From: Pseudohoeflea sp964511625
Lineage (GTDB): Bacteria > Pseudomonadota > Alphaproteobacteria > Rhizobiales > Rhizobiaceae
Reading direction: 5' to 3'
NCBI GenBank assembly: GCA_964511625.1
Contig: CAZEJG010000004.1
Location: forward strand, 124,001-188,000
Length of the DNA stretch: 64,000 bases
Positions 11,341-20,414 of the stretch are shown here, piece by piece (position 1 is the first letter of the stretch; each line of letters starts with the position of its first letter). Under the pieces are notes generated by a model. The model ran no database searches, was not told the origin of the DNA, and saw only the letters and a program-made list of their open reading frames with translations. The translations under genes and the position numbers were made by a program.

Positions 11341-12210
11341 TCAGAAGAGGTTGAACGCCAGGGCGCGGATCTCCGCAAGCGAATGACCGACGAAGGACTG
11401 GACGCCGATGGCGACCTGATCGTCCGAGATGCCGCGCATGAACTCTTCCAAGCCCTCCCGGGTTTCCGGAAACGTCTCCTTGAACCAGAGGACGTGCGAC
11501 AGGGGTCTCGGATCGGGGACATGGCCCTTGCCACCGAGCAATTCGTCGACAAACCGGCCGTAGATCATGCATTCGGAAATATCACGGGAGGAGATGATCG
11601 CTCGTAACCAACCCTTCCCGGTGTGCCTCTCGATATGATCGAGAAGGGCCTGGGCCGTATCAGTGCGCCAAGGGACCATGTTGGCGATGTAATCGTTGGC
11701 GGGGTCGGGGTGACGCGGCAAGCCGAGGATATCACCCGCATGCGTGAGCCAGCGCATGTGCCCCGGTGTCGCCTGTCGCGCACCGTCTACGACACGATAC
11801 ATCCGAAGCCCGGCGTCTCCCCACAAGGTGGCAGGATCGAAGGGACGAACCAGCACGACGTCGGAATCGATGGAAAGAAGCGTGTCCTGATCGACGTAAC
11901 GCGCCATCGCCAGCCGCCGCAATTGCTGGGCGTGCCAGCCACGCAGCGGAACCGAGAAGGGACTGAGCCACATGCGCCGGCCCGCGTTCAGAGGATCAGG
12001 GTATGAGCGCAGCCAGAAGGGAAAGAGCTCTGCCTCACTGACCACGGTGCGGCGGGGGCCGGAAAGCCGCTTGAACAGGGCGACGTCACTGCGATCGACC
12101 AGCAGGTAATGGTGCCAGTCGCCGGTCATGAAACGGTCGATGCTTTCGCATAGCAGTTCGCAACGTTGAAAGTCGGCGACGTAAGACGCCGTCATGATCG
12201 CGGAACTCAT
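11341..12210 (-). CDS. DUF6492 family protein, putative glycosyltransferase
   Basis: A soluble 289-residue protein recognised as DUF6492-like. The N-terminal half looks like a GT-A nucleotide-sugar fold: the opening strand SSAIMTASYVADF, the later LLSIDSDVVLVRPF with D115xD117 in the position of a metal-binding DxD motif, and later HVLWFKE. GAGGAAG sits 5 bp before the ATG. The location among GT4, GT26 and GT2 genes and a flippase suggests it adds a sugar or substituent to the same glycan. Donor and acceptor are unknown. Confidence 0.65.
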   Translation of the reverse strand: MSSAIMTASYVADFQRCELLCESIDRFMTGDWHHYLLVDRSDVALFKRLSGPRRTVVSEAELFPFWLRSYPDPLNAGRRMWLSPFSVPLRGWHAQQLRRLAMARYVDQDTLLSIDSDVVLVRPFDPATLWGDAGLRMYRVVDGARQATPGHMRWLTHAGDILGLPRHPDPANDYIANMVPWRTDTAQALLDHIERHTGKGWLRAIISSRDISECMIYGRFVDELLGGKGHVPDPRPLSHVLWFKETFPETREGLEEFMRGISDDQVAIGVQSFVGHSLAEIRALAFNLF

Positions 12211-12238
12211 CTTCGCTTCCTCGAAAGACGCAACGGGA

Positions 12239-13009
12239 TCATCCGGTCACGGGCGTTCCCGCCCGGTTGCCGGTCATCTTGTAGCGAAAGACGCGGAAGA
12301 GAAACAACGGATTGCCGATGATATAGCGCCGCCACATGCGGCCCGGCTCCAGCAACAGCCGGTAGAGCCATTCGAGCCGGATTTCACGCATCCACTTCGG
12401 CGCGCGGCTGACCTCGCCCGACGTGAAATCGAAGAGGGCCCCGACGCCCATGACCAGCCGCCCGTGTTCCGGTTTGATATTGGCCTCGATCCAGAGTTCC
12501 TGAAGCGGACTGCCCATGGCGACCAGTGTGAGATCCGGATCGTAGGCGGCCAGTGCGGCCAAGACCCGTGTATTGCCCCCGTCACCGAAGTAACCGTCCG
12601 AAACCGGGTTGAACTCATGCCAGGGCGTCAGCTTCGCGAAGTTTTCCGCCGCTGTGGCCACGACCTCACGGCTGCCTCCTATCAAGGCCACCCGCAGCGG
12701 TCTTTCGACATGAACGAGCAGCGCCGGAATGAAATCGGTACCGTTGAGGTTGGCCGGGAAGGCCCTGCCGGTCAGCACCTTCGCAGCGATATCCATGCCG
12801 AAGCCGTCGGGAAGGAGTTCGCAGTCCTTGAGAACATTGCGATAGGCGTCGTTTGTGTGGGCGATATTGGCGTTGTTGGCATTGAGGAAATTGACGATCC
12901 GCTGACCCGACGCGTTGATGCCCGTGTCGAGAGATGCCAGGGCCTCCTCCCACTCGTAGGCCCTGACCTGTATCCCGAGAATGTCACGTTCCGCAGAAGT
13001 GGGTTGCAT
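12239..13009 (-). CDS. WecB/TagA/CpsF family glycosyltransferase (GT26)
   Basis: Predicted cytoplasmic or membrane-associated transferase adding a sugar such as N-acetyl-mannosamine(uronic acid) or glucosyl to a lipid-linked acceptor. The 256-residue product shows the family hallmarks: LLPDGFG with D68, NGTD at residues 89-92, the AMGSPLQELW segment and MGVGALFDFTSG near residue 191. An in-frame upstream ATG would add 19 residues, but the chosen start gives the normal family N-terminus (ILGIQV). It lies 28 bp upstream of the DUF6492 gene and is probably co-transcribed with it and the GT4 gene. Confidence 0.85.
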   Translation of the reverse strand: MQPTSAERDILGIQVRAYEWEEALASLDTGINASGQRIVNFLNANNANIAHTNDAYRNVLKDCELLPDGFGMDIAAKVLTGRAFPANLNGTDFIPALLVHVERPLRVALIGGSREVVATAAENFAKLTPWHEFNPVSDGYFGDGGNTRVLAALAAYDPDLTLVAMGSPLQELWIEANIKPEHGRLVMGVGALFDFTSGEVSRAPKWMREIRLEWLYRLLLEPGRMWRRYIIGNPLFLFRVFRYKMTGNRAGTPVTG

Positions 13010-13116
13010 GTCAGTTTCCGTTGCCAGCACCCTCCATCGGGCACCCAATTGCGTTTGAGCTAGCACCCTTTGAAGAACATTGCATCAATCTTCGCCGGGT
13101 GCGGTTAAAGGCGTGT

Positions 13117-14295
13117 TTATCGGCCGTTAACCCTGGAAAGATGAGCCAGTCCGGCGCCAAGCGCCGTCTTGAGGCCGTCCATCTGATGGGTGTGAAAGGC
13201 ACGCCCGTCGACATCGAGGTCCTCCCCTGCCCGCGAGCGTCGGACCAGGTCGAGGAGCTTTTCGGCGAAATCCGCCGGTTCGTCTGCCACCAGGCAGTTG
13301 ACCGGGCGCTGGACGATGCCGCGAAGAGCGCTGGTGGTGGCAACGGAGGGAAGGCCGAGCTCGAAGGTCTCGATGGTCTTGAGCTGAACGCCGGTGCCGG
13401 CCCGCGAAACAAGCGGAACCACTCTCACGGAACGGACAAAAGCGCGGGCATCAGGGACACGTCCGAGCAACTCGACATTGGCCGGGACGGAAGACGGCTT
13501 CTGGTCCATGCCACCGGCGACTGCAATGCGGATGTCCGACGGCAGATGCGGAACGACCTCTTCGAGAAACCAGTCGAGCCCCGCGCGGTTGGCAGACCAC
13601 GTCCAGGAGCCGATGAGGCCGACGTCGTAGACCGGGTTTCGAACTTCCGGCTCCGGCGGTGGCGTGATGGAGGTCACAAGCGGCAGCGCGCAGGATCTTT
13701 CCGGATCTGCGACACCGAGCGCCGCCCGGTCAGCCTCGGCGAGCGTGAAAACGAAGTTCGCTTTCTCGCAAAGTGATCGTTCGATGGCTGTCAGCAGACG
13801 CGCCTCGCGGGCATAAAGACGTCGGCCCAAAGGTCCCGCGGCCTCGACCGCATTGGCCGCGGCCGAATGGCCTTCCACGTTGTGAGCTACGTAGAAACAG
13901 GCATACCGCGCGAAGAGATCCCGAAAGGCCCCCGGCAATTGGACGGAATTGAGAAGTACCGCGTCGACCGCCCCCAATCCAGCCATCGCCGAGGCAACGT
14001 GGTCGGCGCTCACAGCATGCATCTTGGCGACCGAAACCGGTTCTCCACGGGCAAGAGCTGTGGCAAGCCAACCGGCCTTGCGCGCCTTCGTCACGCGGGC
14101 ATTTGTCACTTCAAGCTCAGCCAGGACTACCGTATCCTCGGGCGCGGACGGCGTATTTCCCGGTTGAAGGTAGCCGAGAACCGAGACGCGATGCCCCATC
14201 AGCCTCAGGGCGTCGACAATGACGCGATTGGCGATGTCATAGCCCGAGCGGGGTTCTGCGACAGGAACCAGCGATGTGGCAAAGACCAGGTGCAT
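13117..14295 (-). CDS. glycosyltransferase, GT4-like
   Basis: A 392-residue GT-B type transferase. The N-terminal Rossmann-like half begins MHLVFATSLVP and includes GYDIANRVIVDALRLMGH. The C-terminal half opens with DVGLIGSWTWSANRAGLDWF and contains the FELGLPSVATTSALRGI stretch, where GT4 enzymes bind the nucleotide-sugar. The start at 14295 is preferred over an ATG 60 bp upstream because it begins exactly at the first beta strand. It probably heads the minus-strand unit GT4-GT26-DUF6492. Sugar specificity cannot be predicted. Confidence 0.8.
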   Translation of the reverse strand: MHLVFATSLVPVAEPRSGYDIANRVIVDALRLMGHRVSVLGYLQPGNTPSAPEDTVVLAELEVTNARVTKARKAGWLATALARGEPVSVAKMHAVSADHVASAMAGLGAVDAVLLNSVQLPGAFRDLFARYACFYVAHNVEGHSAAANAVEAAGPLGRRLYAREARLLTAIERSLCEKANFVFTLAEADRAALGVADPERSCALPLVTSITPPPEPEVRNPVYDVGLIGSWTWSANRAGLDWFLEEVVPHLPSDIRIAVAGGMDQKPSSVPANVELLGRVPDARAFVRSVRVVPLVSRAGTGVQLKTIETFELGLPSVATTSALRGIVQRPVNCLVADEPADFAEKLLDLVRRSRAGEDLDVDGRAFHTHQMDGLKTALGAGLAHLSRVNGR

Positions 14296-14446
14296 GGAAG
14301 CCGTTTCGTTATGAAATGATCTCGCACGATTATCATGGAGGACTAAAGCGGCCATTAACCGGTACCTTGGATTTTGAACTCCCGCTTTCAGCCAATCTTC
14401 AGCATTTCATGCTTGTCTCGTGAGGCGAAGAGACCGGAAAGCGGAC

Positions 14447-15433
14447 GTGACCGAGAACGCCGAACATACAATCGAGTACCGCTCGCCACAGCTCGAGCCT
14501 CTGTCCGTCGAACGCGTGGTCACGATCCCGACGTTCCGCCGGCCGGACCACCTCGTCAAGACTCTGAACTCCCTTTCGTCCCAGTCTCCTTCGCATCCCT
14601 TCGCCGTCATCGTCATGGAAAACGATGCCGAGGGTATGGCGGGCGCCGAGGCTGCGCGCGCATGGTTCGAGACGGCACACATTGCCGGCCTAGTGGTGAT
14701 AGCCCGACAGCGCGGCAATTGCCACGCCTACAACGCCGGCTGGGAAGCGGCCCTCGCCGAGTTTCCGAACCTGCGCGAAATCGCGGTCATCGACGACGAC
14801 GAGATCGCCGCTCCCGGCTGGCTGGCCGGTCTTTCCGCGGCTGCGGCGTCCACCGGCGCCGATTTCGTCGGCGGCCCGCAGGTCCCGGTCTTTGAAAATC
14901 TTGGACTGGATCGCTGGGCGCGCCATCCCGCCTTCCAGCCACCCTATCGTGAGACCGGAGCGGTTCCGATCCTCTACTCGTCCGGCAACGTGCTGATCAG
15001 CCGGCGGGTGCTGGACGCGATGCCGCGGCCCTTTCTCGATCCGGCCTTCAACTTCATCGGTGGCGGCGACAGCGATTTTTATCGCCGCAGCCGCACCCGG
15101 GGTTTCACTTTTGCCTGGTGCCACGAGGCCGAGGTCCGCGAGACCACGCCGACGCGGCGGACCGAGTTCTCCTGGCTGAATGCCAGAAGCCTCCGCAACG
15201 GCGCGATTTCGGCGATCATCGAGCGACGGGAAAATCCCGGCTTCGGCGCAAGGCTTAAAACCCTCGGCAAATCGGCGGCCCTGCTGCTCGCAGCTCCGGT
15301 CCGCGGGGTTCGCTTGCTGATCGAGACCGGATCACCCGTGATTGCGCTTTATCATGCGCAAGTGGCCATCGGGCGGTTGCAGGCGGAACTCGGCTGGGTC
15401 AACGAACAGTACCGGAATCCGGAAGCCAACTAG
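14447..15433 (+). CDS. glycosyltransferase family 2 protein
   Basis: A 328-residue GT-A transferase. The opening strand is VVTIPTFRRPDHLVKTLNSL, and the acidic nucleotide-sugar/metal motif VIDDDEIA is at about residues 114-120. The segment FNFIGGGDSDFYRR has the acidic residues expected at the acceptor/catalytic site. Start: GTG 14447 follows GGAAAG at suitable distance; GTG 14420 upstream lacks a ribosome site. It is divergent from the GT4 gene and ends 9 bp from the convergent flagellar gene at 15443, marking the border of the polysaccharide set. Confidence 0.82.
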   Translation: MTENAEHTIEYRSPQLEPLSVERVVTIPTFRRPDHLVKTLNSLSSQSPSHPFAVIVMENDAEGMAGAEAARAWFETAHIAGLVVIARQRGNCHAYNAGWEAALAEFPNLREIAVIDDDEIAAPGWLAGLSAAAASTGADFVGGPQVPVFENLGLDRWARHPAFQPPYRETGAVPILYSSGNVLISRRVLDAMPRPFLDPAFNFIGGGDSDFYRRSRTRGFTFAWCHEAEVRETTPTRRTEFSWLNARSLRNGAISAIIERRENPGFGARLKTLGKSAALLLAAPVRGVRLLIETGSPVIALYHAQVAIGRLQAELGWVNEQYRNPEAN

Positions 15434-15442
15434 ACCAGGAAA

Positions 15443-15970
15443 TCAGTGGGTCGGCTGTGGGAGTTTCTCGCCGACGCGCTGCTGCGAACTGCTCATCGAG
15501 CGCTCGCCCTTCTGGATGTTGCTGCGGATATCTGCCTTAGACAGGAAATCGATCTGCTCGATGACGACATCGTGGAAGACTTCCTCGCCGATGCGCTTGT
15601 TGAGCGCGACCTTGACGTTTTCCTTGAAGGTCGGAATGTCGAACTGGTCGAGATGGCTGAAGTCGATCGTCGTGTTGCCGACCAACTCGGTATAGAGTGC
15701 GTCGGTGACGAGCTGCGAGGCCGGGACGGTCAGCTTGGAGAGGTATTTGGGGTCGGCGGTGAATGACAGCCGTGTCAGAAAGTACCCCTCGACGCCGCCG
15801 CCCCTGAGAATGGGGACCGAGATGATTTCGCCACGCACGGTTTCAAGCCCGCCGAGGAAGGCGGGAACCGTCTCGGTTTCCGGCTTCTTGTTGGCCGTCT
15901 GCACCGAGAAATAAACCGATGCCAGCGTGACGATACAGACCCAGATCCCGGTGCCCACAAGCTTGATCAT
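15443..15970 (-). CDS. FliL-like membrane protein
   Basis: A 175-residue protein with one membrane segment at residues 4-22. The rest reads like the periplasmic part of FliL: a strand (YFLTRLSFTAD), a helix (VTDALYTELVG), then FKENVKVALNKRIGEEVFHDVVIEQIDFLSK, equivalent to the helix-strand end of FliL. It is distinct from the FliL at 36971-37501. It is last in the flhA-fliR unit and overlaps the gene before it by 4 bp, so it is most likely flagellar, perhaps near the stator or basal body. The FliL relation is by-eye pattern matching. Confidence 0.55.
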   Translation of the reverse strand: MIKLVGTGIWVCIVTLASVYFSVQTANKKPETETVPAFLGGLETVRGEIISVPILRGGGVEGYFLTRLSFTADPKYLSKLTVPASQLVTDALYTELVGNTTIDFSHLDQFDIPTFKENVKVALNKRIGEEVFHDVVIEQIDFLSKADIRSNIQKGERSMSSSQQRVGEKLPQPTH

Positions 15971-16350
15971 GACAGATCGTAGGCCATGAACTGGTCGGCA
16001 GAATATGTCCCGTCGGCCTCGGCCTCGGTGGCGAGGTCCTTGAGCATGTCGGCCACGTCACGAACGGCGTCCATATGAGCCTTGATCTTGACGGTGTTGA
16101 TCTCGAGCTTCTCGCGGATCTCGGCCAGCCGGACCTGGGTTTCCTCCGCGAGGTTGCGGGTTCCCCTGTCGCGCATCAATACCGCCATCTCGTACAGACA
16201 ACGGCTCTTCAGCGCATTCGTCTGCTTGATGTCGAAGGTACGGTCCTTGCCCAGACGGCTGTTCTCTTCGTCGAGGACGTTTTCGAGACGTCCGAGCAGG
16301 CCGCTTATGCTGCCCTCACGAGGATCATTCGGGGTGTTGGAAAGGCTCAT
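15967..16350 (-). CDS. putative FlgN-like flagellar chaperone
   Basis: A small, charged, mostly helical 127-residue cytoplasmic protein. It has the LLGRLENVLDEENSRL stretch characteristic of FlgN-type chaperones, which hold FlgK and FlgL before export, followed by long amphipathic helices (AEIREKLEINTVKIKAHMDAV). It overlaps both neighbours by 4 bp, so translation is coupled. A general hypothetical flagellar protein is the alternative. Confidence 0.5.
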   Translation of the reverse strand: MSLSNTPNDPREGSISGLLGRLENVLDEENSRLGKDRTFDIKQTNALKSRCLYEMAVLMRDRGTRNLAEETQVRLAEIREKLEINTVKIKAHMDAVRDVADMLKDLATEAEADGTYSADQFMAYDLS

Positions 16351-16937
16351 ACTATCTTGCCTCCCGTGTCGGACGGATGGTTACCGATACCGGCAATGTC
16401 GTCCAGTACGGTCATCTGCATTTCATTGACCAGGCTTGCCGCCCGGTTAACGACTGATTCCGAGAGTTCACCAGCCGGCACGATGTTGCGCTCGGCCTGC
16501 TTGGCCATGCGCTCGGCAATCCCGATACCGCCACCCTCCGCGATCACGGAGCCGATCTTGTCGGCCATCATGCCCTTCCAGATTTCACCGGCCGTTCCCT
16601 TGCCGTAGACTTCCTCATTGTCGGAAGGCAGCATGGACTGGACGAAGTTGCCCAGAACCATGGCCTCGAACTTGCGGTAGGCTTCGGGCACCTCGACGTC
16701 GGATTTCGCGGCGTTCTCGGCGAGACGCCCGCGGAGATCGACCAAATCCGTGCCGATGTCATCGGCGACGCTGGCGACCTCTGTGGTGAATTTGTCGGTC
16801 GCTGCACTCGCCTTGGCCTTCGTGGCGGCGGCAGCAGCAAGCATGTTCTCAGCCTTGCGCGCGGCTTCCGGACTGGCCGCATTGACCACGTCCAGAACCA
16901 GGTCGCTGGGGATCGAGATCGCCACTTTTTCCTCCAC
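16347..16937 (-). CDS. flgJ: rod-binding protein, FlgJ N-terminal type
   Basis: A 196-residue protein. The C-terminal half has the rod-binding (FlgJ N-domain) pattern: YRKFEAMVLGNFVQSML, then a Gly-rich segment GKGTAGEIWKGMMADKIG and AEGGGIGIAERM. It would scaffold rod assembly in the periplasm. The peptidoglycan hydrolase domain found in enterobacterial FlgJ is missing; a separate lytic transglycosylase lies at 26771-27337. The N-terminal half is Ala/Lys-rich and helical. It sits 61 bp after the FliJ-like gene and overlaps the next gene by 4 bp. Confidence 0.7.
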   Translation of the reverse strand: MEEKVAISIPSDLVLDVVNAASPEAARKAENMLAAAAATKAKASAATDKFTTEVASVADDIGTDLVDLRGRLAENAAKSDVEVPEAYRKFEAMVLGNFVQSMLPSDNEEVYGKGTAGEIWKGMMADKIGSVIAEGGGIGIAERMAKQAERNIVPAGELSESVVNRAASLVNEMQMTVLDDIAGIGNHPSDTGGKIV

Positions 16938-16998
16938 GCATCGCCAAATTCACCGGTGCGGTCGACCGCATCCTGATCAACAGCATCGCAGATGAAAC

Positions 16999-17406
16999 TT
17001 ACGCTGGGCTTGAGCCGGTCTTGGATGCCATGACCATGTCGATGAGATCGAGAAGACCGTCATCCTCGGCATCGCGTCCCTCGGCTTCGGCCGCATCGGC
17101 GTACTGATCCTGCAGCCGGTCCGCCTTCGTCTTCTCGGTCAGGATCCGCCGTTCCTGCATCGCCTGCATGCCGGTCAGTCTCCGGTCGCGGGTTTCGAGC
17201 CCGGAAAAACGCTTGCTGTAGTGCTGCGCCATCGCGGTGTGGAGTGGAGAGAACGAACCAAGCGCATCGACCAGCGCCGATCGCGTATCGTCGACGATGG
17301 CGCGCTCGCGCAGGATGACCGCGAGTTCGTTCTCCGCCACCCGTTCGAGCTGGCGCTGAACACGGACAAGCCGCCTGAGCTTCTCGGCACGCCCCTCGGC
17401 CATCAA
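16999..17406 (-). CDS. FliJ-like coiled-coil protein
   Basis: A 135-residue highly charged helical protein (KLRRLVRVQRQLERVAENELAV) with a predicted two-helix coiled coil and a disordered acidic C-terminus. Size and character match FliJ, the export-gate stalk protein that links the FliI ATPase to FlhA; no clearer FliJ is present. The ATG overlaps the fliR stop by 4 bp. The identity is inferred from shape and context, as FliJ is poorly conserved. Confidence 0.5.
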   Translation of the reverse strand: MMAEGRAEKLRRLVRVQRQLERVAENELAVILRERAIVDDTRSALVDALGSFSPLHTAMAQHYSKRFSGLETRDRRLTGMQAMQERRILTEKTKADRLQDQYADAAEAEGRDAEDDGLLDLIDMVMASKTGSSPA

Positions 17407-18161
17407 CCGGTTCCTCCGGCGAAAAGATCGGTGAAGGCGCTCGTGAAGAGAGAGAAGAATTCGATCGAACCGAAATAGAAGAGCACCATGCCGCCGGTGA
17501 GAATGAAGGGTATCGAGATGAAGTAGACAGGAATCTGCGGGGCCAGCTTGTTGACGAAGCCGATGGCGAGGTTGAACACCAGACCGTAGACGATGAACGG
17601 ACTGGCGAGACGCAGCATCACGAGGAAGGTGGACGACAGCGTGTCGGTCAGCGTGACGAGCGCCATGCGGGGCGCAAACCCCTCGCCCATCGGCATGAAT
17701 TCATAGGAACCGACAATCGCCCTGATGACCAGGTGATGGAAGTCGGTGAGAAACAGCAGCAGCAATCCGGTGAAGGTGATCAGCGAAGTCATCTGACCTT
17801 CCTGCTCGGATTCGGTGACGGACATTCCACCCGAGGTATTGAAACCGATGACCATCTGAATCGAGGTGCCGGCAAACTGCAGCCCGAGCACGATGAAGCG
17901 GGCAATCATCCCGAAGGTAATACCGATCAGCATCTCCGAGCCGACGAGATAGAGATATTCGGACCCGGGATTCTGGACCCGCGGATAGATCATCTCCCAA
18001 AGCAGCGGGGTCAGCGCCAGGGAGACCGCCAGCGCCAGAAAGAGACGGATCTGAACGGGGACGCGAAAGCTCGAAAATCCGGGAAGCACCATGATGCAGC
18101 CGCCGATGCGGCAGAACGCCAGGAATACGGCAAGCACCGATCCCTGCGGGTCCTCGATCAC
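17403..18161 (-). CDS. fliR: flagellar export gate protein FliR
   Basis: A 252-residue polytopic inner-membrane component of the flagellar type III export gate, forming the FliP/FliQ/FliR pore. About six hydrophobic segments are visible, with FliR stretches such as FLAFCRIGGCIMVLPGFSSFRVPVQIRLFL at the start and GFVNKLAPQIPVYFISIPF near residue 205. It starts inside the flhA stop region (4-bp overlap) and overlaps the FliJ-like gene, so export genes are tightly coupled. Confidence 0.93.
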   Translation of the reverse strand: MIEDPQGSVLAVFLAFCRIGGCIMVLPGFSSFRVPVQIRLFLALAVSLALTPLLWEMIYPRVQNPGSEYLYLVGSEMLIGITFGMIARFIVLGLQFAGTSIQMVIGFNTSGGMSVTESEQEGQMTSLITFTGLLLLFLTDFHHLVIRAIVGSYEFMPMGEGFAPRMALVTLTDTLSSTFLVMLRLASPFIVYGLVFNLAIGFVNKLAPQIPVYFISIPFILTGGMVLFYFGSIEFFSLFTSAFTDLFAGGTG

Positions 18162-20245
18162 GAGATCGAGCCGAGAAGCTTGATCTCGGTTCCCTTCGCC
18201 AGTTCGACGTGTGAGAGAACCGGCAGCGTCGCGAAGATTCGTTCAACGATCATGCGAACATATGGCCGCGCATCGGGTGCTGTGACAAGGACGAAAGGCA
18301 GCCCCTTGTCCATGTGTCCACGGATAACCTCGGTGGCCTGCTCGGTGAACTCCTCGAGCTGACGCGGATCGATGTCGAATTCGACGATCTCGCCTTTCGG
18401 ATCGCGCTTGAGCGCCTGGTGAAAGGCCATGTCCCACCGGTTGCCGAGCCGTAGAACGTTGAGAACGCCATTGCGGGCGATGTCGCCGCAGATCTGCTGC
18501 GACATGCGGATGCGGACGTGCTCGACGATCGCCTCGGTCTTGCGGACATGCGGCGCGAGTTCAGCCACCGCCTCGAGGATCAGATGCAGGTTCCGGATCG
18601 ACACGCGCTCCGCCAGCAGGAGCTTCAGGACCGCCTGGAAACCGGAATAGGTCATGTGCGAGGTGCAGATCTCGTCGGCGAGCTTCCGGTACTCCGAATC
18701 CAGCCTGTCGATCAGCACCTTCATGTCCTTGTAGGAGAGAAGCTGCGGCAGGTTGTTGCGGATGACCTCGCTCAGATGCGTGAGCACGACCGAGACGTTG
18801 TCGATGGGTTGGAAACCCTCGCGTTTCAGGTCCTCTGCGAAGGTTTCGGGAAGTGACATCGCGGGCAGGCCGAAGGCCGGCTCACGCAGTTCGTCGCCCG
18901 GCAGCGTCGGGCGACGCTTGCCCGCGAGCACCACCATGACGTCGCCGACGCGCAGCTCGTTTGCTGCGACCGTGGTGCCATGAATGCGGATCTGGTAGGA
19001 CTTGTCCTTCACCCCGAAGTCGTCCGTCACCTTGATTTCGGGCACGACAAAGCCGTATTGCGAAGCGAACTTCTTGCGCATCTTGGCGACGCGGAAAGCC
19101 AGTTCCTCGTGGCTGCCGAGAAGGCGCGAAGCGACCTGTTTTCCGAGTACCAGCTCGATTTCGGCGGTCTTGAGAATCGACTTGACCGATTCCTTCTCCT
19201 GGTTCTGCTTCTCCTGCTCGACGCGGTGGACTTCCTGCGCCTCGGCGCGGGCGGCCGCATCACGGCGTCGGGGGATGATCCAGCTGGCGAAGGCGAGCCC
19301 TCCACCGAGGAAGGCGAACGGCAGGAACGGCAGCCCCGGCATGAGTGCGAGCACGGCCAACAGGCCGGAGGCGGCAAAGAGTGCGCGCGGATAGGCGCCG
19401 AGCTGGTCGATCACCGCTTCGTCGGTCGAACCAAGCTGGCCGCCGCGCGACACGAGAAGACCCGCAGCGAGAGAAACGATCAGCGCGGGAATCTGCGACA
19501 CAAGACCATCGCCGACCGACAGGCGCACGAAGGCGTCGGCGGCCTCGCCGACCTCCATGCCATGGCGCGCATAGCCGATGACGATACCACCGAACATATT
19601 GATCCCGGTGATGATCAACCCGGCAATCGCGTCACCACGGACGAACTTGGAGGCACCGTCCATCGAACCGAAGAAGGAGCTTTCCATCTCCAGTTCGGTT
19701 CGCCGCTTGCGGGCATCCTTCTCGTCGATGAGACCGGCGGACAGGTCGGCGTCGATGGCCATCTGCTTGCCGGGGATGGCATCGAGGGTAAAGCGGGCGC
19801 CAACCTCCGCGATACGGGTGGCGCCCTTGGTGATGACGATGAAGTTCACCGTCACCAGGATGAGAAAGACGATCAGACCGATGACGAAATCGCCGGACAT
19901 GACCATCTGCGAAAATCCGCCGATGACATTGCCGGCCGCTTCGGGACCGAGATGGCCCTCCGAGAGGATGACCCGGGTCGTCGCGATGTTGAGCGACAAG
20001 CGCAGCATGGTGGCGATCAGCAGGATCGTCGGGAAGGACGAGAAATCAAGCGGCCGTCGGATCCACAGCGCTACCATCAGGATCAGAACGGAGAACGAGA
20101 TGGAAAAAGCCAAGCCGACGTCGATCAGGAAAGTCGGAATCGGCAGAAAGAGGACCGAAAGAATGACCACGATACCAAAGGCAAAGCCAAGGTCTTTCCC
20201 TTGGAAGCCAGCCTTGGGAAGCGTCGCTGCCTGGGTATCGGCCAT
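18158..20245 (-). CDS. flhA: flagellar biosynthesis protein FlhA
   Basis: A 695-residue export gate protein. The N-terminal half has about eight membrane segments including the FHIPEP-family stretch (VNFIVITKGATRIAEVGARFTLDAIPGKQMAIDADLSAG). The C-terminal cytoplasmic half binds chaperone-substrate complexes and ends with the QLEEFTEQATEV and FVLVTAPDARPYVRMIVER segments. Length is normal. A 169-bp gap separates it from fliQ and may hold its own promoter. It is followed by fliR. Confidence 0.97.
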   Translation of the reverse strand: MADTQAATLPKAGFQGKDLGFAFGIVVILSVLFLPIPTFLIDVGLAFSISFSVLILMVALWIRRPLDFSSFPTILLIATMLRLSLNIATTRVILSEGHLGPEAAGNVIGGFSQMVMSGDFVIGLIVFLILVTVNFIVITKGATRIAEVGARFTLDAIPGKQMAIDADLSAGLIDEKDARKRRTELEMESSFFGSMDGASKFVRGDAIAGLIITGINMFGGIVIGYARHGMEVGEAADAFVRLSVGDGLVSQIPALIVSLAAGLLVSRGGQLGSTDEAVIDQLGAYPRALFAASGLLAVLALMPGLPFLPFAFLGGGLAFASWIIPRRRDAAARAEAQEVHRVEQEKQNQEKESVKSILKTAEIELVLGKQVASRLLGSHEELAFRVAKMRKKFASQYGFVVPEIKVTDDFGVKDKSYQIRIHGTTVAANELRVGDVMVVLAGKRRPTLPGDELREPAFGLPAMSLPETFAEDLKREGFQPIDNVSVVLTHLSEVIRNNLPQLLSYKDMKVLIDRLDSEYRKLADEICTSHMTYSGFQAVLKLLLAERVSIRNLHLILEAVAELAPHVRKTEAIVEHVRIRMSQQICGDIARNGVLNVLRLGNRWDMAFHQALKRDPKGEIVEFDIDPRQLEEFTEQATEVIRGHMDKGLPFVLVTAPDARPYVRMIVERIFATLPVLSHVELAKGTEIKLLGSIS

Positions 20246-20414
20246 GTCGTCTCATCCCTGCCGTTGCGGCCAGACATCATGCCGGCCCGGTTCAGACCCA
20301 CGTCGCGATCGAGCTGAAGCGGGGTCAGGCGGACACTAGTGGGTGAAACTTGCGCGAGGATGGCAGCGGCAAGCCAATCCATAGCGCGAGGCCGAGCGAC
20401 GGGCGCGATGCCCG

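Noticed and set aside
9994..11607. 537-codon frame overlapping the flippase gene on the same strand
   Set aside because: The frame at 9998-11338 gives a coherent 12-helix membrane protein. The alternative is Arg/Gly-rich and runs into the convergent gene.
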